A stretch of 64,000 nt of DNA from Pseudothauera nasutitermitis (GCF_004801295.1 NZ_SSOC01000005.1:1-64000); one strand, 5' to 3'; shown: positions 8,364 to 18,435, counted from the stretch's first letter. Numbers and translations are program-made. Notes: a model not told the origin generated them from the letters alone.

Positions 8364-10538
8364 ATGTCCCGCAAGATCCTCGTCACCAGCGCCCTGCCCT
8401 ACGCCAACGGCGACATCCACCTCGGCCACCTGGTGGGCTACATCCAGGCCGACATCTGGGTGCGCTACCAGCGCATGCGCGGCAACACGGTGCATTACGT
8501 ATGCGCGGACGACACCCACGGCACACCCATCATGCTGCGCGCCGAGAAGGAAGGCGTGAGCCCGGAGCAGCTCATCGCCCGCGTGCATGGCGAGCACCTG
8601 CGCGACTTCACCGACTTCGGCGTGGCCTTCGACCACTACCACTCCACCCACAGCGAGGAAAACCGCGCCTACGCGGAAGATTTCTACGCCAAGCTGAAGG
8701 CCGCCGGCTTCATCGACACGCGCGCCATCGAGCAGTACTACGACCCGGTCAAGAACATGTTCCTGCCGGACCGCTTCATCAAGGGCGAGTGCCCGAAGTG
8801 CAGCGCGGCCGACCAGTACGGCGACAACTGTGAGGTGTGCGGCGCGGCCTACGCGCCCACCGAGTTGAAGAACCCGTATTCCGCGGTGTCCGGCGCCAAG
8901 CCGGAACTGCGCAGCTCCGAGCACTTCTTCTTCCGCCTCTCCGATCCGCGCGCGGTAGCCTTCCTGCGCGAATGGACGCGCGGCACCAACGCCAACGGCC
9001 AGCGCCGCCTGCAGAGCGAGGCGGCCAACAAGATGCAGGAATGGCTGGGCGGCGAGGACGAGAACAAGCTCTCCGACTGGGACATCTCGCGCGATGCACC
9101 CTATTTCGGCTTCGAGATTCCCGGCGCACCGGGCAAGTACTTCTACGTCTGGCTGGACGCGCCGATCGGCTACCTGGCGAGCTTCCGCCACCTGGCCGGC
9201 AAGCGCGGCGCGGCGGGTGAGCAGATCGCCGTGGAGGACTACACCGACCCCGCACGCGCGGCCGCCACCGGCACCGAGATGGTGCACTTCATCGGCAAGG
9301 ACATCCTCTACTTCCACGCCCTGTTCTGGCCCGCCATGCTGCAGTTTGCCGGCTACCGCACGCCCACCCAGCTGTGCGTGAATGGCTTCCTGACCGTGGA
9401 CGGCGCCAAGATGAGCAAGAGCCGCGGCACCTTCATCACCGCGCGCTCCTACACCGAGCAGAAACTGGACCCAGAATGGCTGCGCTACTACTTCGCCAGC
9501 AAGTCCAACGGCAGCATGGAAGACGTGGACCTCAACCTCGACGACCTGATCGCCAAGGTCAATGCGGACCTGGTCGGCAAGTTCGTCAACATCGCCAGCC
9601 GCTGCGCGGGCTTCATCGCCAAGCGCTTCGACGGCAGGCTGGGCGCGAGCGACCCGCGCGCCACCGGCGAGTTCGAGACCGCCTATGAAGCGGCGCTGAT
9701 CGCGCGCGCCTACGAGGAGCGCGACTACGGCCGCGCGCTGCGCGAGATCATGCGCCTGGCCGACCTGGCCAACCAGTACGTCAATGACCACAAGCCGTGG
9801 GAACTGGCCAAGCAGGCAGACCAGGAAGCGCAGCTGCACAGCGTGTGCAGCACCGCGCTGACCCTGTTCCGCGACCTCACCCTGTACCTCAAGCCAGTGC
9901 TGCCGGCCCTGGCCGCCAAGGTGGAAGCCTTCCTGGCCATCGAGCCGCTGACCTGGAACGCCGGCTGGCACCCGCTGCCCGCCGGCCATGCCATCAACGC
10001 CTACCAGCACCTGATGACCCGCGTGGAGCGCAAGCAGATCGACGCCCTGCTGGCGGCCAACCGCGAATCGCTCGCCCCGGCCGCCGCCGAGCCGGCCAAG
10101 ACGAACAGCTCGCAGCAGCGCCACGCGGAAAAGCAGCAGCACGACGCCCAGGCGGCCGAGGCAACGCAAACGAGCGCCGCCGCGCACATCTCCATCGACG
10201 ACTTCGCCAAGGTGGATCTGCGCATCGCGCGCATCGTCGATGCCCAGCACGTGGAAGGTGCCGACAAGCTGATCCGCCTGCAACTGGACATCGGCGAAAC
10301 CGACGAGGCCGGCAACCCCAAAGCGCGCCAGGTGTTCGCCGGCATCAAGTCGGCCTACGATCCGGCCGCGCTGGTCGGCCGGCTCACCGTGATGGTCGCC
10401 AACCTGGCGCCGCGCAAGATGAAGTTCGGCCTTTCCGAAGGCATGGTGCTGGCCGCCTCCGACGCGGACGGCGCCACGCCGGGCCTGTACATCCTGTCGC
10501 CGGACGCGGGCGCGGCGCCCGGCATGCGGGTCAAGTAA
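8364..10538 (+). CDS. metG: methionyl-tRNA synthetase
   Basis: Charges tRNA-Met in the cytoplasm; 724 residues, long form. Visible are the HLGH version of the class I HIGH motif ([14 protein letters not shown]), a zinc knuckle CPKC...[13 protein letters not shown], and a C-terminal tRNA-binding OB domain ([14 protein letters not shown] onward, about 610-724) that dimerises the enzyme. An Ala/Gln/Lys-rich linker (about 570-608) joins the two. The ATG at 8364 begins the conserved strand [15 protein letters not shown]. Confidence 0.97.
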   Translation: MSRKILVTSALPYANGDIHLGHLVGYIQADIWVRYQRMRGNTVHYVCADDTHGTPIMLRAEKEGVSPEQLIARVHGEHLRDFTDFGVAFDHYHSTHSEENRAYAEDFYAKLKAAGFIDTRAIEQYYDPVKNMFLPDRFIKGECPKCSAADQYGDNCEVCGAAYAPTELKNPYSAVSGAKPELRSSEHFFFRLSDPRAVAFLREWTRGTNANGQRRLQSEAANKMQEWLGGEDENKLSDWDISRDAPYFGFEIPGAPGKYFYVWLDAPIGYLASFRHLAGKRGAAGEQIAVEDYTDPARAAATGTEMVHFIGKDILYFHALFWPAMLQFAGYRTPTQLCVNGFLTVDGAKMSKSRGTFITARSYTEQKLDPEWLRYYFASKSNGSMEDVDLNLDDLIAKVNADLVGKFVNIASRCAGFIAKRFDGRLGASDPRATGEFETAYEAALIARAYEERDYGRALREIMRLADLANQYVNDHKPWELAKQADQEAQLHSVCSTALTLFRDLTLYLKPVLPALAAKVEAFLAIEPLTWNAGWHPLPAGHAINAYQHLMTRVERKQIDALLAANRESLAPAAAEPAKTNSSQQRHAEKQQHDAQAAEATQTSAAAHISIDDFAKVDLRIARIVDAQHVEGADKLIRLQLDIGETDEAGNPKARQVFAGIKSAYDPAALVGRLTVMVANLAPRKMKFGLSEGMVLAASDADGATPGLYILSPDAGAAPGMRVK

Positions 10539-10679
10539 GCCCCGCGTCAGCAAAACACGCTTTCATGCCTCTGACTCCTTCCAAGCGCTGGATCGCGCAT
10601 CAGCACAACGGCTTCGGGCATCTTCGCCCGCAAGCCGCGCTGTTCGCCCGCCAGTTCATGGAAGAAATCCGGAGGCATC

Positions 10680-12371
10680 ATGATCGCGTTCCGCCCCAAG
10701 CTGCTTGACACCCTGCCCGGCTACGGCCGGGCGGCCTTCGCCGCCGACCTGTCGGCCGGCGTCACCGTGGGCGTGCTGGCCCTGCCGCTGGCCATGGCCT
10801 TCGCCATCGCCAGCGGATTGAGCCCGGCCGCCGGCATCTGGACGGCCATCGTCGCCGGTTTCCTGGTTTCCGCACTGGGCGGTTCGCGCGTGCAGATCGG
10901 CGGCCCCACCGGCGCCTTCATCCCCATCATCTACGCCATCGTCGTCGATTACGGCGTGGCCAACCTGCTGATCGCCACGATGATGTCGGGCGTGCTGCTG
11001 CTGGCGATGGGCGCGTTCAAGCTCGGCAGCATGATCCGCTTCATCCCGTTGTCGGTGGTCATCGGCTTCACCAACGGCATCGCGGTGGTCATCTTCATCT
11101 CGCAGATCAAGGATTTCCTCGGGCTGGAGATCGAACAGCTGCCCGGCGAATTCTTCGCCCGCATGGAGGCGCTGGGCACCCATCTGCACACCATCCACCT
11201 GCCCACCGTGGCACTCGCGGTGGCCTCGCTGGCCGTGCTGCTGAGCTGGAACCGCCTGGCCGCCACGCGCTACGCCTGGATGCGCCGCCTGCCCGGCCCG
11301 CTGGCCGTGCTGATCATCGCCACCGCGTTCAACGCGCTGTTCGCCCTGCCGGTGGACACCATCGGCAGCCGCTTCGGCGGCATCCCGCAGAGCCTGCCGG
11401 ATTTCGGCCTGCCTGAGCTGTCGCTGAGCACGCTGGGCAAGCTGATCACCCCGGCGATCACCATCGCGCTGCTCGGCGCCATCGAATCGCTGCTCTCCGC
11501 GCGCGTGGCCGACAGCCAGGTCGACGACCGCCACGACCCCAACCAGGAACTCATGGCGCAAGGCATCGCCAACGTCGCCGCGCCGCTGTTCGGCGGCTTC
11601 GCCGCCACCGGGGCGATCGCGCGCACCGCCACCAACATCCGCACCGGCGGGCGCACCCCGGTGGCCGGCATGGTGCATGCCGGGGTGCTGCTCGCCATCG
11701 TGCTGGTGCTGGCGCCGCTGGCCAGCCACATCCCGCTCGCCACGCTGTCGGCCATCGTAGTGGTGGTGGCAGTGAACATGGGCGAATGGCACGCGTTCGC
11801 ACCGGGCGAGCTGAAGCGCTATTCGCTGAACTATCGCACCATCCTGCTCGGCACCTTCCTGATCACCGTGGTGTTCGATCTGACCCTGGCGGTGGAGATC
11901 GGCCTGGTGATGGCCAGCCTGTTCTTCATCTACCGCATGTCGGACCTGACCCGCATCGAACGCATCTCCCTGGATGCGCGGCCCGGCGCCGAAAACCTCC
12001 TGCGCGCCGACGGCAGCCCGCGCGTGGTGGCCTACCGCATGTACGGCAGCCTGTTCTTCGGCGCGGCGAACAAACTGGAAAACCTGCTGCTGATGCAGGA
12101 CGGCCATCCGGAGGTGGTGATCCTCGACCTCAACAAGGTGATCAACATCGACACCACTGGCCTGGACATCCTGCAGACCCTGCAGCGCAACCTGGACAAG
12201 CGCGGCGCCCAGCTCATCCTGTGCGACCTGAACACCCAGCCCGCCTCCCTGGTGCGCCGCTCCGGCTTTTTCGACAAACTGGGAGAACCCAACGTGGTCG
12301 CCAATCTGGCCGAGGCGCTTGCGCGCGCGGGACAGCTCGGCGGCCGGGACGCGGAGATCGCCTATGCCTGA
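10680..12371 (+). CDS. SulP-family inorganic anion transporter with STAS domain
   Basis: A 563-residue inner-membrane transporter. The N-terminal ~400 residues carry multiple hydrophobic helices with the SulP signature region (PLAMAFAIASGLSPAAG...GGPTGAFIPI). The C-terminal ~110 residues form a STAS domain (VVILDLNKVINIDTTGLDIL). SulP substrates include sulfate, bicarbonate and C4-dicarboxylates; no neighbour fixes the substrate. An excellent CCGGAGG ribosome site precedes the ATG. The stop overlaps the acylphosphatase start by 8 bp. Confidence 0.92.
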   Translation: MIAFRPKLLDTLPGYGRAAFAADLSAGVTVGVLALPLAMAFAIASGLSPAAGIWTAIVAGFLVSALGGSRVQIGGPTGAFIPIIYAIVVDYGVANLLIATMMSGVLLLAMGAFKLGSMIRFIPLSVVIGFTNGIAVVIFISQIKDFLGLEIEQLPGEFFARMEALGTHLHTIHLPTVALAVASLAVLLSWNRLAATRYAWMRRLPGPLAVLIIATAFNALFALPVDTIGSRFGGIPQSLPDFGLPELSLSTLGKLITPAITIALLGAIESLLSARVADSQVDDRHDPNQELMAQGIANVAAPLFGGFAATGAIARTATNIRTGGRTPVAGMVHAGVLLAIVLVLAPLASHIPLATLSAIVVVVAVNMGEWHAFAPGELKRYSLNYRTILLGTFLITVVFDLTLAVEIGLVMASLFFIYRMSDLTRIERISLDARPGAENLLRADGSPRVVAYRMYGSLFFGAANKLENLLLMQDGHPEVVILDLNKVINIDTTGLDILQTLQRNLDKRGAQLILCDLNTQPASLVRRSGFFDKLGEPNVVANLAEALARAGQLGGRDAEIAYA

Positions 12372-12663
12372 TGCCACTTCCACCAGCCCCATCGTCCGCC
12401 ACCTGCACATCCACGGGCATGTGCAGGGCGTGTGGTACCGCGCCAGCGCCAAGGCCGAGGCCGATCGCCTCGGCCTCGCCGGCTGGACCCGCAACCTGCA
12501 GGACGACAGCGTCGAGGCGCTGGTGGCCGGCCCCGCACAGGCCGTGGCCGAATTCATCGCCTGGGCCCACCAGGGACCCCCCAAGGCACGTGTGGAGCGC
12601 ATCGACGTTTCCGACAGGGAGGCCCCAGCAGACACGGGCTTCCACATCCTTCCGGACGCCTGA
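12364..12663 (+). CDS. acyP: acylphosphatase
   Basis: A 99-residue hydrolase of carboxyl-phosphate bonds. The catalytic arginine lies in HVQGVWYRA (R26) and the catalytic asparagine in GWTRN (N44), as expected for the family. The start overlaps the end of the SulP gene, so it is translated from the same message. No known functional link to anion transport. The 139 bp that follow hold no gene. Confidence 0.93.
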   Translation: MPDATSTSPIVRHLHIHGHVQGVWYRASAKAEADRLGLAGWTRNLQDDSVEALVAGPAQAVAEFIAWAHQGPPKARVERIDVSDREAPADTGFHILPDA

Positions 12664-12802
12664 ACGCTCCGCCCCGGCCTCGCCGCGCGGCAGCACGAAC
12701 TGCCCGCGCTGCGGAAACGCTTCGGCACGCGACGCCCCCGCGCCACCAGGGCGCCCGCCACCGCCTGCTGGAAATCCCCCCACCCAACCTTTTGAAACCG
12801 CC

Positions 12803-13474
12803 ATGCGCCTGCTGGTCATCGAAGACAATCGCGACATCCTCGCCAACCTCGCCGACTACCTGGGCATGAAGGGCTATGTGGTGGACTGCGCCGCCGACGG
12901 CCTGACCGGCCTGCATCTGGCGGCCACCCAGCACTACGACCTGCTCGTGCTCGACGTGATGCTGCCAGGGCTGGACGGCTTCAGCCTGTGCGAGCGCCTG
13001 CGCGGCGGCGAGCGCAGGAACGTCCCGGTGATCATGCTGACCGCGCGCGACGCGCTCGACGACCGCCTGCAAGGCTTCCGCACCGGGGCCGACGACTACC
13101 TCACCAAACCGTTCGCCCTGCCCGAACTGGCCGCACGCATCGAAGCGGTACTCAAGCGCAGCCAGGGCGGCGCGCGCCACGAACTGCGCGTCGGCGATCT
13201 GAGCTACGATCTGGACACCCTCGAAGTGCGCCGCGCCGGGCAGGTGCTGCACCCCGGACCGATCGGCCTCAAGCTGCTCGCCGAGCTGATGCGCAGAAGC
13301 CCCGCCGTGGTCCGCCGCGAAGTGCTCGAAGAAGCCTTGTGGGGCGACAGCCCGCCGGACAGCGACGCGCTGCGCAGCCACATCCACGCGCTGCGCCAGC
13401 AGATCGACAAGCCGTTCGAAAGCGCGCTGCTGCATACCGTGCATGGCATCGGCTACCGCTTGGCCGAACGCTGA
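12803..13474 (+). CDS. colR: OmpR-family response regulator, ColR-like
   Basis: A 223-residue regulator: a receiver domain (about 1-118; acidic pair E7/D8, phospho-acceptor D51 in VLDVMLPG, K in LTKPF) and a winged-helix domain (about 128-220) ending in HTVHGIGYRL. The downstream methyltransferase and InaA-like kinase are the same families found next to colRS in Pseudomonas, so ColR is the best match. The gene symbol is by synteny and carries that uncertainty. The matching kinase is 1.4 kb downstream, separated by the two effector genes. Confidence 0.82.
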   Translation: MRLLVIEDNRDILANLADYLGMKGYVVDCAADGLTGLHLAATQHYDLLVLDVMLPGLDGFSLCERLRGGERRNVPVIMLTARDALDDRLQGFRTGADDYLTKPFALPELAARIEAVLKRSQGGARHELRVGDLSYDLDTLEVRRAGQVLHPGPIGLKLLAELMRRSPAVVRREVLEEALWGDSPPDSDALRSHIHALRQQIDKPFESALLHTVHGIGYRLAER

Positions 13475-13566
13475 CCCGCCGCCTTGACGTTTTCTTCACA
13501 TCCCCCCGACTTTTCCTTGACTACCGCTGGACCAAGCTACGCGCTCACGCATCCGCTGGAGCCGTC

Positions 13567-14259
13567 ATGTCCCGCAACACCGCCTCGGCCAGCATCGAGC
13601 TGCCGTTCAGCGACAAGTACACCCCGAACCATTCGCAGGCCTACCACGACAAGCACCAGGGAGACCTGCGCCGCCGCCTGTCCAACCTGCGCGATCAGCA
13701 ACTCGCACGCCGCGCGCTCGCCCTCGCCGGCCAACCCCGACTGGTGCTCGATCTGCCCTGCGGTGCCGGGCGTTTCTGGGAAACCCTGGCCGAGCACCCC
13801 GAACGCCAGATCATCGCCGCCGACAATTCGGCCGCCATGCTGGAGGTGGCGCTCAAGAACGCCGATGCAGGCCTGCTTGAACGCATCCGCCCGCTGCACA
13901 CTTCAGCCTTCTCCATCGACCTGCCGGATCAGTCGGTCGATAGCATTTTCTGCATGCGCCTGATGCATCACATCGGCGAAGCCGAGCACCGCCTGAGCAT
14001 GCTGCGCGAATTCCATCGCGTAACCCGCGGCACGGTGATACTCTCGCTGTGGGTGGATGGCAACTACATGAGCTGGCGGCGCAAGCGGCAGGAAGAACGC
14101 CGCAAAACGCGCGGCCAGCATGGATACCAGAACCGTTTCGTGCTTCGCCGCTCCACGGTCGAAGCCGAATTCGCGTTCACCGGCTTCGACGTCGCCGCCC
14201 ACCTGGACTTCCTACCGATGCATTCCATGTGGCGTACCTATGTCTTGCGAAGAAGCTGA
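13567..14259 (+). CDS. class I SAM-dependent methyltransferase, WarA-like
   Basis: A 230-residue Rossmann methyltransferase. SAM motif I is VLDLPCGAGRFWE, followed by an acidic residue in IIAADNSAAML and a motif near RLMHHIGEAEHRL. A basic stretch (RRKRQEERRKTRG, about 180-193) precedes the C terminus. Family and position beside an InaA/WaaP-like kinase suggest LPS or cell-envelope modification, as described for the corresponding gene pair in Pseudomonas. The methylated substrate is not deducible. The 3' end overlaps the next gene by 20 bp. Confidence 0.8.
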   Translation: MSRNTASASIELPFSDKYTPNHSQAYHDKHQGDLRRRLSNLRDQQLARRALALAGQPRLVLDLPCGAGRFWETLAEHPERQIIAADNSAAMLEVALKNADAGLLERIRPLHTSAFSIDLPDQSVDSIFCMRLMHHIGEAEHRLSMLREFHRVTRGTVILSLWVDGNYMSWRRKRQEERRKTRGQHGYQNRFVLRRSTVEAEFAFTGFDVAAHLDFLPMHSMWRTYVLRRS

Positions 14260-14914
14260 CCTCTCGCACTCAATTCACACGATTTCCGATTTCGAATACT
14301 GGTGGTCGCTGCCCGGCGACTGGGTCGAACCCCCGAACGAACGCCGCGGCGGCTGGAGTGGGGTGGTCCGCGCCGAGGTCAACGGGCGCATCCTGTACAT
14401 CAAACGTCAGCTCAATCACCTGTACCGCAACCTGCGCCATCCGTTCGGCCACCCCACGGTCAGTCGCGAATGGCATTACCTGTGCGCGCTGGAAAGCCTG
14501 GGCATCCCGGCGCCACGCCCGGTGTTTCATCAAGCCAGACGCACTCGGGGCGGCGTCGAGGCAGTACTGGCGACCGAAGCCCTGGACGGATACCGGGCGA
14601 TGTCGGAGTTTGGTTCGCTGCCCACCGAACAACGCGTCTTGCTGGCACGCAAGCTGGGCACCCTGCTCGGCCGCCTGCACCGCGCCCGTCTGCAGCACAG
14701 CTGTCTGTACGACAAGCATGTGATGATCCGTCCGAACGGCGAAGGCGAACTGGACGTCGCCCTGCTCGATCTGGAAAAGATGCGACCGCGCCTGACCCGC
14801 AACCGGGCCGCCCGTCACGACCTCTCCCAACTGCGCAGACGCCAGTCCCTGCTCGATGATCAGGACTGGCGCGTTCTGATGGAAGCCCACGCCCGCCAGA
14901 TCGACAGCGTGTGA
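14240..14914 (+). CDS. InaA/WaaP-family lipopolysaccharide kinase
   Basis: A 224-residue protein of the Kdo/WaaP kinase superfamily. The segment CLYDKHVMIRP followed by VALLDLEKMRPR matches the InaA pattern of catalytic loop and metal-binding DLEK. An N-terminal YIKRQ supplies the probable ATP lysine. The likely substrate is a core-LPS sugar, inferred from family and from the partner methyltransferase. It overlaps the methyltransferase upstream by 20 bp and the sensor kinase downstream by 4 bp (GTGA), a tightly coupled operon. Confidence 0.82.
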   Translation: MSCEEADLSHSIHTISDFEYWWSLPGDWVEPPNERRGGWSGVVRAEVNGRILYIKRQLNHLYRNLRHPFGHPTVSREWHYLCALESLGIPAPRPVFHQARRTRGGVEAVLATEALDGYRAMSEFGSLPTEQRVLLARKLGTLLGRLHRARLQHSCLYDKHVMIRPNGEGELDVALLDLEKMRPRLTRNRAARHDLSQLRRRQSLLDDQDWRVLMEAHARQIDSV

Positions 14915-16197
14915 AAACCTCCTTATCCCGCCGCCTGTTCCGCACGCTCTTCGCCATCAGCCTGATCAACGTCGGGGTCACGCTGATGGTTCTGGAGTTC
15001 GTGTACGAGGACATGGAAGAAACCATCCTGCAGCAGGAGCTCGCACTGGAGCGCAGGTTCCTCGAAGAGCGCATTACCGAGGCGCGCGCGCGCACCTGGA
15101 GCACCGCGCTGCTGAACGCCGTATACATTCCGGATGGTGATGAGGAGTTCGAGCTCCCTTCCCTGTTCCAGGGTCGTGAAATCCCCTTTTCCGCTGAGGT
15201 GGAAGTGGGAGCGCTGACCTTTCTGATTTCCATTGAGCGCACCACCGAACCACCCGGCGTCCTGTACCTCGCCCAGGAAATCACCTTGATGGAAAATCGC
15301 GAGGACGTACTGCAAATCGGCGTCGGCCTGTTCGCCCTCTTCGCCCTGGGCATGGTGCTGCTGCTCGCACGCATCGGCACCCGGCGCGTCGTCGGCCCGC
15401 TGGAGAATCTGGCCCGCGAGATCGCCCGCGTTCGCCCGGGCACCCTCTACGCCCGCATCCAGACACCCTACGCGGACGCCGAACTGGCCAACATCGCCGA
15501 TACCCTCAACCAGCTTCTGAATGAACTCGACGCCTACGTGCAGCGCGAGAAATCCCTGGTCAGCCTGGCCAGCCACGAACTGCGCACGCCGGTCGCCGTC
15601 ATCTCCGGCGCGCTCGACGTGCTGGAGCAACGCGATTCACTCGGCGAGGCCGACCGCCGGACGGTGGCGCGCATCCGCCGCGCCGCCGACGAAATGCATG
15701 CCGATGTGCAGACCCTGCTCAAGCTCGCCCGCCGCTCCAGCGAGCACGAGCAGAGCGAGGCGGTCGACCTGGCCGCCAGCGTACGCGCGGTGATCACCGA
15801 TCTCAGTGGCGGAAATCCGGCCCTGAAGGAGCGCATCGAATGCGTCTGGCCCGCCCAGGCTCCCGTGATCGATGCCGATCCGGCGCTGGTGCGCATGCTG
15901 CTGCGCAATCTGGTGCAGAACGCGGTACGCCATACCACGGGGCAGGTCCGCATCGCACTGGGTCCGCACAGCCTGAGCATCATCGACACCGGCGCAGGGC
16001 TGCCGGAGCACATCCGCGCGCGCCTCAGCGGCCCGCAGGACCGGCGGATCCCGGAAGACGGCCTGGGGCTGTTCATCGTCCGGCTGATCTGCGAACGCCT
16101 CGGCTGGCTGCTGCAGGCCCGGCGCGGCGATACTGGCGGCACCATCTTCGATCTGCTGTTCCTGCCGGACGCGGCCCGCGCCATGCCCTCCGACTGA
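14911..16197 (+). CDS. colS: sensor histidine kinase, ColS-like
   Basis: A 428-residue membrane kinase with a GTG start overlapping the preceding stop. TM1 is about 12-30, then a periplasmic region of about 100 residues rich in Glu/Asp (YEDMEET contains an ExxE pair, the kind of motif ColS uses to sense metals), TM2 about 134-155, HAMP, HisKA with H222 in LASHELRTP, and an HATPase domain with N-box LVQNAVRHTT, DTGAGLP and a GLGLFIV G-box. Metal sensing is an inference from the Pseudomonas family. Its partner should be the regulator at 12803. Confidence 0.82.
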   Translation: MKTSLSRRLFRTLFAISLINVGVTLMVLEFVYEDMEETILQQELALERRFLEERITEARARTWSTALLNAVYIPDGDEEFELPSLFQGREIPFSAEVEVGALTFLISIERTTEPPGVLYLAQEITLMENREDVLQIGVGLFALFALGMVLLLARIGTRRVVGPLENLAREIARVRPGTLYARIQTPYADAELANIADTLNQLLNELDAYVQREKSLVSLASHELRTPVAVISGALDVLEQRDSLGEADRRTVARIRRAADEMHADVQTLLKLARRSSEHEQSEAVDLAASVRAVITDLSGGNPALKERIECVWPAQAPVIDADPALVRMLLRNLVQNAVRHTTGQVRIALGPHSLSIIDTGAGLPEHIRARLSGPQDRRIPEDGLGLFIVRLICERLGWLLQARRGDTGGTIFDLLFLPDAARAMPSD

Positions 16198-16202
16198 GCA
16201 TC

Positions 16203-17627
16203 CTAGCGCGAACGCAACACGTCCAGATCGGCCTGATTGCGCTCATCCGAATACAGGACAGCCTCATCCATCGGTGCATCGGCGAAGCACTGCACCAGCA
16301 CATTGCTCAGCGACCGGTCGTGAAACAGGATTTCCACCGCGCAGCGTCCATATTCGGCCTCGATGGTCGCCAGCAGGTTGCGCGCATAAGGCGTGGCCAG
16401 ACGTGCATCGAGCAGCAGATTGGCGAACAGGATGCCGTCCGGCGCCAGCGCGCGCCGCGTATCGCGCCAGAACTCCCGCGTGACCAGATGCGCCGGAATG
16501 CTGGTGAGCGCACTGTAGGCATCGACCACCACCACATCGAAGCGCTCGCGCGTCGTGGCGACGAACTGGCGCGCATCGTCGGCCACGAAGCGGCCCCGGA
16601 TCGGCTCCCCAAGAAAATCGCGCTCGGCCAGTTCGCGGATCGCCGGGTCGATGTCCACATAGACGAACTCGTTCTCCTCCGCGCGGTGCGACAGCGTGAA
16701 CCCGCCCGCGCCGAGCACCGCGATGCGCCTGCCGCGCAGCCCCATTTCCTCGAATCGCGCGCGCAGGCGCTCGATGTAGCGGCTGTAGCGCGGCGGCTCG
16801 TGGCGGTCGATGATCGACGCCACTGAATTGTTGACCCAGAAAACCCGGGGCTGCTGCAGGCCGGGCAGACGCACCTGCTCCACCCGGTACGTGGCATAGG
16901 CGGTTTCGGTGTGCTGGGGCAGCAGCAGATTCGCCCCCAGCGCCCCCAGGCCGATCGACAGCGCGGCGAACCATTCCCGTCCGCCCCCCGGCGCCGGGCC
17001 GATGAACGGCGCCACCGCCAGCAGCATGCCGGCGCATACCAGCACCGCGGCGGAAACCCCCAGCCACTGCATGACCAGCAGCGAAAGCGACAGCGAGCCG
17101 AGAAAGGAGCCCAGCGTGGACCAGTACAGGGCCATGCCGCTGCGCGCGCCCACATGCTCGTGGCGCAGCAGGTTGGTGAGGATGGGCACGGTCTGCCCGA
17201 GCAGCCAGGCCACCGGGCACAGCACGCCAAGAACGAACACCAGATAGGCCAGCAGCACCGGCTGCAGCGCGGCGAACAGCGCATCGACCACCGGCCCGGC
17301 CAGGCCGAAGGCGATCAGCGCGGCGGAGATCAGGAAGTTGCGCCGCACCCGCGCCAGGTAATCGCCCGCCACCCGCCCCCCGGCGTGATAACCCAGCGCC
17401 AGGGCCAGCAGGAAGAAGCCGATGGTGGGCGCGGTGACGGTGATCGCGCTGCCCATGTAGGGCACCAGCCGGCGCAGGGCGATGATCTCCGCGCCGAGCG
17501 AGGAGAAGCCTTCGACGAACACCATGACGAACAGCAAGGCGCCTGGCAGGGCACTCGCCGGCGCGGGGCCGGCATTTTCGGCAGAGGACATGAACTGGAC
17601 CAGAGGACGCAGAAATCGGCAACGCAT
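16203..17627 (-). CDS. membrane-fused spermidine-synthase-like protein
   Basis: A 474-residue protein. The N-terminal half has six or more hydrophobic helices; the C-terminal half (about 250-474) is a SpeE-like Rossmann domain with IAVLGAGGFTL, EFVYVDIDPAI and FDVVVVDAYS. The glycine motif is GAGGF rather than the GGGDGG of true spermidine synthases, so aminopropyl transfer is doubtful. Two starts are possible: 17627 (used) and 17591 (MSSAENAG); neither has a good ribosome site. It converges on the ColS-like gene with only 5 bp between. The real substrate is unknown. Confidence 0.75.
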   Translation of the reverse strand: MRCRFLRPLVQFMSSAENAGPAPASALPGALLFVMVFVEGFSSLGAEIIALRRLVPYMGSAITVTAPTIGFFLLALALGYHAGGRVAGDYLARVRRNFLISAALIAFGLAGPVVDALFAALQPVLLAYLVFVLGVLCPVAWLLGQTVPILTNLLRHEHVGARSGMALYWSTLGSFLGSLSLSLLVMQWLGVSAAVLVCAGMLLAVAPFIGPAPGGGREWFAALSIGLGALGANLLLPQHTETAYATYRVEQVRLPGLQQPRVFWVNNSVASIIDRHEPPRYSRYIERLRARFEEMGLRGRRIAVLGAGGFTLSHRAEENEFVYVDIDPAIRELAERDFLGEPIRGRFVADDARQFVATTRERFDVVVVDAYSALTSIPAHLVTREFWRDTRRALAPDGILFANLLLDARLATPYARNLLATIEAEYGRCAVEILFHDRSLSNVLVQCFADAPMDEAVLYSDERNQADLDVLRSR

Positions 17628-17687
17628 CGGGGGTCACATCACCCGGTGCGTGCCCCCGGGCCGATGATCCGGACAGGCGGCGCGCTG

Positions 17688-17822
17688 TCAATGCCGTTCC
17701 ACCATGTTGCCCGCCACCTTGCGGGTTTCCAGCCAGCCGGCCATCAACGCACGGCACACCTCCACCGGCAGCAGCACGCGCAACTGCTCGGCGGTGACCT
17801 GCTCACTCGCCTGCCGGTACGG
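17688..17822 (-). pseudogene. possible C-terminal gene remnant
   Basis: The 418-bp gap 17628-18045 has no intact gene. On the minus strand a frame ending at 17688 reads as ordinary protein for its last ~45 codons (EQVTAEQLRVLLPVEVC, then a tail ending in GNMVERH). Upstream it turns into low-complexity, non-coding-looking sequence, and a second frame (AFVSPDGDSERLRVQ) looks coding instead. This suggests a frameshifted or truncated gene. No family recognised. Confidence 0.3.
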
Positions 17823-18045
17823 ACACTGCCGTCCCGCTGGACGCGTAGCCGCTCCGAATCGCCGTCGGGCGATACAAAAGCTCGATGAGCTTTGTTAGCT
17901 GATCGTCAAAGCTCCGGAACTTTCAAAGATAGGCGGGGCACCATCGAACCATCCATCGAGATGGATTCGCGGGCATTGGATCTCCTTCTTGCCGGCGAGC
18001 AGCCACATGAAAGGTGCGAGCGTGCGAGACATTTCCTTCACGCTC

Positions 18046-18435
18046 TCAGGCGGTCTTGGCGAACAAGGCCACGTCCCGCAGCCCTTTGAAGTGCGCATCG
18101 CAGGTGAGCAGTTCGGCGCCCTGGTGCCGTGCCGTCGCGTAGACGATGGCATCGGCGGTGGCCAGCTTGTGCTCGCGATGCAGGTCTGCCGCCAACAGGG
18201 CGATGCGGGTATCCAGCGGCACAACGACGCATTTTTGCGTGTAGGCAATCACCTGGTCGGCCTGTTCCTCGCCCAGTTCGCGCACCAGCCACTTCGACAG
18301 TTCGAGCTGCACGATGGTGGGCACGATGCACTGCGGCTTGTCCGGGAACTGCTTGCCCAGCTTCTTGCCGACCGCGCTGCCGGTGAGCCATTCGATCCAG
18401 GCCGAGGTATCGACCACGCGCAGCGGCGCCGCCAT
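18046..18435 (-). CDS. vapC: PIN-domain toxin, VapC family
   Basis: A 129-residue PIN ribonuclease. The acidic metal site is complete: D in VVDTSAWIEWL, E in QLELSKWL, D in ATADAIVYATA and D in LTCDAHF. VapC toxins cleave tRNA or rRNA. Its ATG overlaps the stop of the antitoxin gene by one base (TAATG), the normal VapBC coupling. It is complete and probably active. The pair lies between the spermidine-synthase-like gene and the cytochrome operon. Confidence 0.9.
   Translation of the reverse strand: MAAPLRVVDTSAWIEWLTGSAVGKKLGKQFPDKPQCIVPTIVQLELSKWLVRELGEEQADQVIAYTQKCVVVPLDTRIALLAADLHREHKLATADAIVYATARHQGAELLTCDAHFKGLRDVALFAKTA

Noticed and set aside
10565-10708. ATG-led short frame between metG and the SulP gene
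   Set aside because: No ribosome site, no similarity, and it overlaps the well-placed start of the SulP gene.
13484-13963. Overlapping plus-strand frame inside the methyltransferase gene
   Set aside because: Ser/Pro/Arg/Thr-rich shadow of the real frame, which carries clear SAM-binding motifs.
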